In this document: positions 7,230 to 12,654 of the stretch, in pieces | How positions within the stretch are numbered: position 1 is the first letter of the stretch | Layout of the letters: every line of letters begins with the position of its first letter | Assembly: GCA_001802655.1 (NCBI GenBank) | Contig: MGZO01000001.1 | Coordinates: forward strand, 405-13,058 | Origin: Hydrogenophilales bacterium RIFOXYD1_FULL_62_11 | GTDB lineage: Bacteria > Pseudomonadota > Gammaproteobacteria > Burkholderiales > Thiobacillaceae | Direction of reading: 5' to 3' | DNA length: 12,654 nt | Notes under the pieces: model-generated | Databases searched by the model: none | What the model saw: only the letters and a program-made list of their open reading frames with translations | Told to the model about the DNA's origin: nothing | Made by a program: the position numbers and the translations under genes

Positions 7230-8798
7230 ATGCTGACGCTCGGCGTTCCCAGTATCGATCCAGCGATTTCGCGAACGGTCGATAGCCGGCCGAAATCGGT
7301 GTCAGCCTGGCTGGGACGCCTGCCTTTCGCCAGCCCGACGGAAGCTGCCCAGCAGCTGATCACGGCTTTATATGCACTCAATCGCAGCCCGCTGGACGAG
7401 ACGGCACGCTACACACTCATGCAACTGTATCGCCCGGTGGTGGCGCGCGTTGGCGCCAACCTGGAAGCGTTGCTTGCCGGGTCTGGCGTGCCCCCTCGCG
7501 CCCAGCAACGGCAACTCGGCGTGTTACTGCGCGAATTGCAGATCGAACACAGCATCGGCTACAAACACCTGCTGCTGGCGTTGACCCGGTCTCGCTCCGG
7601 GCGGGTCAACGCCGGGCGTCTTGCCGAAATCGCTGCACGGCTGATGGCTGCGTTACGCGACATCCAGGTTGCCTGCCATTTAACCCGCACGCTTGTCACG
7701 CCGGGCCTGTGGCAGGAAATCCATGCGCTGCACGCATACGCACAGACCGCCAGGCTGGCCGACAGCGCGGCAGACAACCTGTCAGCGCCCAGCCTGGCTT
7801 ACCGGCAGGCCCTGTTGATCACGCTGGCCGATCCGCCGCGCATGACTCACGCCGAGATCATGTTTACCCGGCACGTGCTGGATCAATTCGCCAGGTTGGC
7901 GCAGTTGTGCAGTGCGCCCGTCGCCAAGCATCGTGGCTTTGCGATCCAGACCGAGGGCGACGCCGCACCCAGCCATCACGCGCCTGATCGGCGCGTTGGC
8001 CGTTTATGGCTCGACACCGAGGCGCTGTGCTTCCAGCTGCACGAAACCATTATTGAGTTGCGTGACGGCGAGTCGCCACGCCGTGTGGGCCTGCCGCCAG
8101 AAATGGACGTCGAATTTTGCCTGGTCACTTGCATCCGTTTGCTCAAACAATGGAGCAGCGGTGCGGTGCGCACCTACAAGCGATATCCGACACCCGGCCG
8201 CGCGGTGCAGACAGTCGTGGGCGTGGGCGCCATTCACCGACTACTGGAAAAGGCCGCGCAAGCGACCCGGCCCAAACCGGTCGAAGCGGACCATCATCAG
8301 ATTCACATTATCGAACCCTCGCTCGCTGGCCCCATTGCTGCCAACACGGCCCAATGGATCAGCAGCAATGACAGCGCGGTGGGACTGGCCCTGAACGGCG
8401 TGCCGGACGTGCCGCTTAATTTGAAAGTGGGCGATGCGCTGGCAGTGCGCGTGGGCGACGGAACGGAGTGGTCGCTGGGCGTGATTCGCTGGACCCGCAT
8501 GCGCGATGCGCGGCAGGTTGAGTTTGGGGTCGAACGGCTGTCGCCGCAGATCCAGCCAGCGTGGGTGCGCCCGCTGCGTGGCGGTAAGCTGGCGGAACCG
8601 GCACTATTCGTTCCCGGCCTGGCGGCACTCAAGCAACAGGATCGCTTGTTGATACCCTGTCATTTGTACCAGATCGGGATGGATGCCGAGGTCCATCATG
8701 CGCATCATCGCTACATGTTGACCTTCGGCAGGCGCTTTGAACATACGCCGAGCTTTGACCTGATTGACTTCACCATTTTTGCAGACCTTCCCACATGA
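7230..8798 (+). CDS. Uncharacterised protein with C-terminal PilZ-like domain
   Basis: I do not recognise a named function for this 522-residue protein. It has no signal peptide or membrane helix and so is probably cytoplasmic. Residues 1-350 look mostly helical, with a segment WLGRLPFASPTEAAQQL near the start and a second block around 160-345. Residues about 355-440 look like a beta-barrel of PilZ type. NDSAVG (380-385) fits the [D/N]xSxxG half of the c-di-GMP-binding motif, followed by alternating strands such as VGDALAVRVGD and WSLGVIRWTR. The RxxxR half expected just before it is missing, so nucleotide binding is uncertain. A further C-terminal block (450-522) follows. It starts 6 bases after purU, behind a closely spaced GAGG, and its stop overlaps the wrbA start (ATGA). 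That is strong evidence of co-translation. Confidence 0.85.
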   Translation: MLTLGVPSIDPAISRTVDSRPKSVSAWLGRLPFASPTEAAQQLITALYALNRSPLDETARYTLMQLYRPVVARVGANLEALLAGSGVPPRAQQRQLGVLLRELQIEHSIGYKHLLLALTRSRSGRVNAGRLAEIAARLMAALRDIQVACHLTRTLVTPGLWQEIHALHAYAQTARLADSAADNLSAPSLAYRQALLITLADPPRMTHAEIMFTRHVLDQFARLAQLCSAPVAKHRGFAIQTEGDAAPSHHAPDRRVGRLWLDTEALCFQLHETIIELRDGESPRRVGLPPEMDVEFCLVTCIRLLKQWSSGAVRTYKRYPTPGRAVQTVVGVGAIHRLLEKAAQATRPKPVEADHHQIHIIEPSLAGPIAANTAQWISSNDSAVGLALNGVPDVPLNLKVGDALAVRVGDGTEWSLGVIRWTRMRDARQVEFGVERLSPQIQPAWVRPLRGGKLAEPALFVPGLAALKQQDRLLIPCHLYQIGMDAEVHHAHHRYMLTFGRRFEHTPSFDLIDFTIFADLPT

Positions 8799-9385
8799 TC
8801 GAAATTCTTGTTTTGTATTACAGCGCCCACGGCAGCGTGCGCGAGATGGCGCAACTGGTTGCGCGCGGCGTCAACCAGACCGGCGCAGTGGCGCGCTTGC
8901 GCAGTGTGCCGCCGGTTGCGCCGCGCACCCAGGTGGCCGAGCCGCCGGTGCCGGATGACGGTGCGCCCTATGTCGAGCTGACCGATCTCGAACAGTGCGC
9001 TGGCCTGGTGATGGGCTCGCCGACGCGCTTTGGCAACATGGCAGCGCCGCTGAAATACTTTCTCGATACCACCGGCGCGTTATGGGCTAAAGGGGCACTG
9101 GTCGGCAAACCCGCCGCGGTGTTCACCTCCACCGCCAGCCTGCACGGCGGCCAGGAAACCACGCTCACCAGTATGATGACGCCGCTGCTGCACCACGGCA
9201 TGCTGATCCTCGGATTGCCCTACACCCTGCCGGAAGTGAATCACACCGCAAGCGGCGGTACACCTTACGGCGCCAGCCATTGGGCCGGACCCAACGACGA
9301 CAAACCGCTGACCGACGACGAGCGTAGCCTGTGCATCGGGCTGGGCAAGCGTCTGGCCGAAACCGCAATGAAGCTGGCAGCATGA
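8795..9385 (+). CDS. wrbA: NAD(P)H:quinone oxidoreductase, WrbA type
   Basis: WrbA-family enzymes are cytoplasmic tetrameric FMN flavodoxin-like proteins that reduce quinones by two electrons from NAD(P)H, avoiding semiquinone radicals under oxidative stress. The 196 residues match the E. coli protein in length. The FMN phosphate loop is at YYSAHGSVREMA (8-19). The isoalloxazine loops are GSPTRFGNM (74-82) and TSTASLHGGQ (111-120), and conserved His133-His134 precede GMLI. A late SGGTPYGAS motif (153-161) is also family-typical. The ATG overlaps the stop of the upstream PilZ-like gene as ATGA, with no independent Shine-Dalgarno, so its translation probably depends on that gene. A DUF2069 membrane protein follows after 106 bases of structured DNA. 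Confidence 0.94.
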   Translation: MIEILVLYYSAHGSVREMAQLVARGVNQTGAVARLRSVPPVAPRTQVAEPPVPDDGAPYVELTDLEQCAGLVMGSPTRFGNMAAPLKYFLDTTGALWAKGALVGKPAAVFTSTASLHGGQETTLTSMMTPLLHHGMLILGLPYTLPEVNHTASGGTPYGASHWAGPNDDKPLTDDERSLCIGLGKRLAETAMKLAA

Positions 9386-9459
9386 GCTACCCGGCGAGGG
9401 GCCCGCACAGCGGGATCGACGGCCAGGCGAATGCTGCCGGAGGCCGATATGAGGTAGCT
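9385..9459. repeat. Nested inverted repeats between wrbA and the DUF2069 gene
   Basis: AGCTACC (9385-9391), starting in the last base of the wrbA stop codon, is perfectly complementary to GGTAGCT (9453-9459). Between the arms lies a tight hairpin, CCCGC-ACA-GCGGG (9402-9414), and two GGCC-containing segments (9421-9424, 9442-9445) that could pair. The 106-base gap is long for an otherwise tight operon. It could be a REP-like element, an RNA processing site, or an attenuator lowering expression of the downstream gene. No T-run is present. Confidence 0.5.
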
Positions 9460-9491
9460 GGGTTTGGCGAGACCTTTGCGAGGCCGAGCGC

Positions 9492-9851
9492 ATGAAAACC
9501 CTGCAAACACTCACCAGCATCAGCCTGATTGCGCTGATTTTTCTCTGCCTGGCGTGGGAGTTGTGGCTTGCCCCGATTCGTCCCGGCGGCTCCTGGCTGG
9601 TTTTGAAAACCTTGCCCTTGTTGCCGGCGCTGATGGGGATTTTGAAAGGCCGGCGCTATACCTATCAATGGGCGCCGATGCTGGTGTTGTTTTATTTCAG
9701 CGAAGGCGTCATGCGTGCCTGGAGCGATAGCGGCTTGTCGGCGCAACTGGGTCTGGCCGAGGTCGTGCTGTCCGTGGTGTTTTTCTTTGCCGCGATCTAC
9801 TACGCAAAACTCAGCGCCCCGTCACGGCAACGTCCACCGCAGCAGGCTTGA
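9492..9851 (+). CDS. DUF2069 family inner-membrane protein
   Basis: Small 119-residue integral membrane protein of a conserved but functionally unassigned family (DUF2069). Four hydrophobic segments are visible at about residues 8-27, 35-52, 58-78 and 86-106, with a positively charged loop (KGRRYTYQW) between the second and third. A polar basic tail ends in RQRPPQQA. The start is supported by GAGG at 9480-9483, 8 bases before the ATG. It is the last gene of the purU/wrbA run and meets the convergent S4-domain gene with 24 bases between stops. A DUF2069 gene beside wrbA is, from memory, a recurring arrangement in betaproteobacteria. Its function remains unknown. Confidence 0.88.
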   Translation: MKTLQTLTSISLIALIFLCLAWELWLAPIRPGGSWLVLKTLPLLPALMGILKGRRYTYQWAPMLVLFYFSEGVMRAWSDSGLSAQLGLAEVVLSVVFFFAAIYYAKLSAPSRQRPPQQA

Positions 9852-9875
9852 TCGCCGCAGGGCTGGGGCCACCGT

Positions 9876-10094
9876 TCAGGCCGCCACCACCTTGATGGTT
9901 TGACCCAGACATTGAACGGTCTGGTTGGCCCGGATTTTTGCGGTTTTGCGGCTCTCGGGTTGACCGTCAACCGTTGCTTCGCCGTTGGCGATCATGAGCT
10001 TGCCCTGGCCGCCGCTGTCGGCAATGCCGGTCAGTTTAAGCAAGTCGCAGAGTGCGATGTACTCACCGCTGAGTTTGAATTCCTGGGTGTTCAT
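9876..10094 (-). CDS. Small S4-domain RNA-binding protein (YbcJ-like)
   Basis: A 72-residue cytoplasmic protein consisting almost entirely of one S4 RNA-binding fold, similar in length to E. coli YbcJ. Typical S4 features are the N-terminal EYIALCDLLKLTGIADSGGQ helix region, the KLMIANGEATVDGQ hairpin (about residues 34-47), and the basic segment PESRKTAKI after it. The frame is open upstream to an ATG at 10268. That would add 58 residues of low-complexity, non-family sequence and overlap the divergent AAA+ gene, so the ATG at 10094 (MNTQEFKLSGEY) is chosen. It is convergent with the DUF2069 gene. The exact RNA target of this family is not established. Confidence 0.88.
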   Translation of the reverse strand: MNTQEFKLSGEYIALCDLLKLTGIADSGGQGKLMIANGEATVDGQPESRKTAKIRANQTVQCLGQTIKVVAA

Positions 10095-10266
10095 TCTGGA
10101 TTCTGCTGGTCTGGCGGGGTGAGAGGCGGAGTTTAACGCCATTGCGCGCGGGCTTGATGGTTGACATGCGAGTGGTGTTACACGCGCAGAGCGGCCTGTT
10201 TTGGGTTCCACCTGAACGAGTGAGCGATTATCATTCGTCGCACCTTTCCGTTGTTCTGGTTGATCC

Positions 10267-11310
10267 ATGCGTCCTTCTCATATTGAAACTATCCTCGACC
10301 GCGAATTTGAAAGCGCGGCTGACGGCTTCCATACGCCCGTGATGTTGTGGGGCCCGCCCGGTGTGGGCAAGTCGCAGATCGTCGCCAAGATTGCACAACA
10401 ACACAGCGTGCCCCTGATTGATATCCGGCTGTCGCAAATGGAACCGACAGACTTGCGCGGGATTCCGTTTCGCAATGGCGATCTGGTCGAGTGGTCGATT
10501 CCCTCGGTTTTGCCGGACGCGGAGCGCCACGGTCCGGCCGGCATTCTGTTTCTGGATGAAATCACCTCGGCGCCGCCCACTGTGTCGGCCGCCGCCTATC
10601 AACTCATCCTCGACCGCCGACTGGGCGAATATCAGGTGCCCGACGGCTGGGTGATTTTTGCTGCAGGCAATCGTCAGGGCGACCGCGGCGTGACGTACGC
10701 CATGCCGGCGCCGCTTGCCAACCGCTTCACCCATTACGAAGTCGAGGTGAACCTCGACGACTGGATCGACTGGGCGCACAGCGAGGACATCGACCCGCGC
10801 GTGATTGCGTTCCTGCGTTTTCGTCCCGATCTGCTGTTCAGCTTTGATCCGGCACACACGCCGATTGCCTTTCCCAGCCCGCGTTCGTGGGAATACGCGC
10901 ATCGCGCGCTGCAAAAATTCGATAAAACGGCCTTGCTGGCCGATGCCTTGATCGCCTGCGTCGGCCAGTCGGCCGGGCTGGAACTCAAAACCTTTGTCGA
11001 CAACATGGCGCAGATGCCAGACCTTGACGCCATCATCGCCGGTGCCGACGCCGAAGTGCCGGAAGGCATCGACCTGCAATACGGCGTGGCAGCCGCGCTG
11101 GTGCGCAAAGCGCTGCAGGCGGCCGACAGTGGCGATGCGCCGACGGTGTACAGCAACATCCTCAAATACGCGCAGCGCTTCCAGCAGCGCGAAATGGGCG
11201 TGATGCTGGTGTCCGACCTGCACCGTGCGGTGGGGCGGCCGTTGTTTGCCGTGCCGGCTTTTGCCGAGTGGGCCAACAGCATCACCGATCTGGTTCTGTA
11301 CGAGCATTGA
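10267..11310 (+). CDS. MoxR-family AAA+ ATPase
   Basis: A cytoplasmic 347-residue AAA+ ATPase of the MoxR type, a family that typically works with a VWA-domain partner to remodel or mature protein complexes (for example RavA-ViaA, CbbQ-CbbO). Walker A is GPPGVGKS (29-36), Walker B is ILFLDE (93-98), the sensor-1 asparagine is in FAAGNRQGD (Asn135), and ANRF (151-154) supplies a likely arginine finger. The acidic residues after Walker B and the inserted helices before sensor 1 fit the helix-2-insert clade. A C-terminal helical region (about 190-347) follows. The ATG at 10267 lacks a clear Shine-Dalgarno. The downstream VWA gene begins 3 bases after the stop in the same frame, so the pair is surely one operon. 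I cannot name the substrate. Confidence 0.93.
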   Translation: MRPSHIETILDREFESAADGFHTPVMLWGPPGVGKSQIVAKIAQQHSVPLIDIRLSQMEPTDLRGIPFRNGDLVEWSIPSVLPDAERHGPAGILFLDEITSAPPTVSAAAYQLILDRRLGEYQVPDGWVIFAAGNRQGDRGVTYAMPAPLANRFTHYEVEVNLDDWIDWAHSEDIDPRVIAFLRFRPDLLFSFDPAHTPIAFPSPRSWEYAHRALQKFDKTALLADALIACVGQSAGLELKTFVDNMAQMPDLDAIIAGADAEVPEGIDLQYGVAAALVRKALQAADSGDAPTVYSNILKYAQRFQQREMGVMLVSDLHRAVGRPLFAVPAFAEWANSITDLVLYEH

Positions 11311-11313
11311 TTC

Positions 11314-12570
11314 ATGGCGGAATACGCTGAAGCCGCGCTGCAACCCATCCTGACCAAACTGGCTGCGGCCCGCACGCGGCTCATCATGGAGCGGCCGTTT
11401 CTGGGCGCGCTGGTCATGCACCTGCCGCTGAAAGTGGGCGACGCGGGCATCAAGACCACCGGCACCGACGCCAAGGCGTTTTATTTCAATCCGGCTTTTG
11501 TCGAAAATCTCAGCCTGGCGCAGACGCAGTTCATTCTGGCGCACGAGGCGCTGCACTGCGCGATGGGGCATCCGCACCGCCGCAACCACCGGGTGAAGCG
11601 GCGCTGGGACGTGGCCTGCGACCATGCGGTGAACCTGATCCTGATCGAGGAAGGCCTGAAGCCGCCGTTGCATGGCATCCTCGCCGACCAGAATTTCATG
11701 ACATTGTCGGCGGAAGAAATTTATCCGCTGATCCCCGAAGATACCCCCGAAGAATCGTTCGACCAGCACCTGTTCGATAGCGATAACGAGCAGGGCGCGA
11801 GCCCCGACGACACTCAGCGCCAGGACGATCCGGATGCTGGCAATACGGGCGGCCAGGGCAAGGAAGGCCAGAGCGAGGCCGAGGAGCAGCAGGGCAGCGG
11901 CAGCCAGGCGTCGCAAAAACCGAACGAGATGTCGCCCGCCGAGCGTGAAGAGCTTGCCGAGCAGTGGAAAAACCGACTCGCCGCCGCCGCGCAGGCCGCA
12001 CGCCAGGCGGGCAAACTGTCGCAGTCGATGATGCGCTGGGTCGATGGCCTGCTGGCACCCAGCCTGCCGTGGCGCGCGTTGCTGGCGCGGTTTTTTGCGG
12101 TCAACCAGCGCGACGATTATTCGTGGCGCAGGCCATCCCGCCGTGAGGGCGATGCGATCTTGCCGCGTCTGTCGAGCGAAGGACTGGAAGTGATCGCAGC
12201 CATCGACACCAGCGGCTCGATCAGCGACGAGGAATTGCGCGAATTCGTCTCCGAACTGGATGCATTGAAAGGCCAGGTGCGCGCCAAGGTGACGCTGCTG
12301 GCCTGTGACAATCACGTCGCCGAGGCGGCGCCGTGGGAATACGAACCGTGGGACGCGATGCAACTTCCAAACGATATAGAAGGCGGCGGCGGTACCGATT
12401 TTCGCCCGGTGTTCGACTGGGTCGAAACCGAAAACCGCAGCCCCAACATGCTGGTGTATTTCACCGACGGCGAGGGCGACTTCCCCAAGGTGCCGCCCAA
12501 TTACCCGGTGATCTGGCTGGTCAAAGGCAAGGGCAAGGTGCCCTGGGGCGAGCGGGTACAACTCAATTGA
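11314..12570 (+). CDS. VWA-like/metallopeptidase-like protein (DUF2201 type), MoxR partner
   Basis: A 418-residue protein of the family that pairs a putative metallopeptidase domain with a VWA-like domain. Residues 1-125 carry HEALHCAMGH (77-86), a complete HExxH zinc motif followed by the family's GH and by RRWDVACDHAVN. Residues about 140-210 form an acidic, Gln/Gly/Ser-rich, probably disordered linker. A helical stretch with a conserved LPWRALLARF segment comes next. Residues about 290-418 form the VWA-like domain with a full metal-ion-dependent adhesion site: DTSGS (Asp298, Ser300, Ser302), Thr361 in GGGTD, and Asp385 in FTDGEGD. It follows the AAA+ gene by 3 bases, implying a functional pair in which the VWA domain binds the ATPase or a substrate. 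Peptidase activity is inferred from the motif only. The proposed hslO start overlaps its stop. Confidence 0.92.
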   Translation: MAEYAEAALQPILTKLAAARTRLIMERPFLGALVMHLPLKVGDAGIKTTGTDAKAFYFNPAFVENLSLAQTQFILAHEALHCAMGHPHRRNHRVKRRWDVACDHAVNLILIEEGLKPPLHGILADQNFMTLSAEEIYPLIPEDTPEESFDQHLFDSDNEQGASPDDTQRQDDPDAGNTGGQGKEGQSEAEEQQGSGSQASQKPNEMSPAEREELAEQWKNRLAAAAQAARQAGKLSQSMMRWVDGLLAPSLPWRALLARFFAVNQRDDYSWRRPSRREGDAILPRLSSEGLEVIAAIDTSGSISDEELREFVSELDALKGQVRAKVTLLACDNHVAEAAPWEYEPWDAMQLPNDIEGGGGTDFRPVFDWVETENRSPNMLVYFTDGEGDFPKVPPNYPVIWLVKGKGKVPWGERVQLN

Positions 12571-12654
12571 GCGCAGATGATTCGACGGTAGACAATCCAG
12601 GCACGGCCAACCAGGCCAGTCGCGTGCGCAGCTTCTTGTTCGAGCAACTCGACA
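12567..12654 (+). CDS. hslO: Hsp33 redox-regulated chaperone, N-terminal fragment
   Basis: The last bases of the window open a new frame from TTG at 12567 (overlapping the VWA stop as TTGA). It encodes SADDSTVDNPGTANQASRVR and then SFLFEQLD before the edge. The RxRSFLFEQLD block is characteristic of the start of Hsp33, where it leads into (D/N)IRG. Hsp33 is a cytoplasmic holdase activated by oxidation of a C-terminal zinc-bound cysteine cluster, which lies outside this window. No in-frame ATG occurs in the visible part, so the TTG start is inferred from its overlap with the upstream stop. If right, hslO is coupled to the MoxR/VWA pair. The identification rests on a short match only. Confidence 0.68.
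   Translation, partial: MSADDSTVDNPGTANQASRVRSFLFEQLD

Noticed and set aside
10161..10189. Promoter for the AAA+ gene at TTGACA (10161-10166)
   Set aside because: The -35 match is perfect, but nothing resembling a -10 box lies 16-18 bases downstream; TATCAT at 10229-10234 is too far away.
10231..12561. A 776-codon open frame on the minus strand across the AAA+ and VWA genes
   Set aside because: It is antisense to two well-supported genes in the same frame. High third-position GC routinely opens long shadow frames, and its His/Arg/Gln-rich translation has no recognisable domain.

Overview
The window looks like ordinary chromosomal backbone of a GC-rich betaproteobacterium. I would guess Nitrosomonadales (a Thiobacillus-like sulfur or iron oxidiser). 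The guess rests on the fused MnhA/B antiporter subunit, the wrbA-DUF2069 pair, a short S4 protein, and a MoxR/VWA pair running into Hsp33, all with strong G/C third-position bias. It is inference from family resemblance, not a database match. I see no insertion sequence, prophage, CRISPR array or integron.

Layout. Positions 1-2966 (minus) hold the start of an Mnh/Mrp-type multisubunit Na+/H+ antiporter operon: a fused MnhA+MnhB subunit followed at a 1-base overlap by MnhC, which runs off the left edge. Positions 2967-3321 are gene-poor and contain a probable antiporter promoter, a hairpin, a possible folded leader and a doubtful 39-codon ORF with a good ribosome-binding site. Positions 3322-3411 (minus) are tRNA-Ser(CGA) with an encoded CCA end and a stable-RNA-like promoter. 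Then come mltF (plus), a lipoprotein lytic transglycosylase, and serS (minus), convergent with only 5 bases between them.

From 6369 to 9851 (plus) runs a probable operon: purU (formyl-tetrahydrofolate deformylase), an unnamed 522-residue protein with a degenerate PilZ-like domain, wrbA (flavodoxin-like quinone reductase) translationally coupled by ATGA, and a DUF2069 membrane protein. A small S4-domain RNA-binding protein (minus) converges on it. From 10267 to the right edge (plus) is a tight cassette: a MoxR-type AAA+ ATPase, a VWA/metallopeptidase-like partner three bases downstream in the same frame, and the first codons of an Hsp33 (hslO) homologue whose proposed TTG start overlaps the partner's stop.

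Working together: the antiporter subunits form one membrane complex for pH and Na+ homeostasis. SerS charges the tRNA-Ser encoded nearby, but the genes are not co-transcribed. The MoxR/VWA pair probably acts as an ATPase-plus-adaptor chaperone or maturation machine, and its link to Hsp33 suggests a protein-quality-control module. The least understood gene is the 522-residue PilZ-like protein between purU and wrbA.
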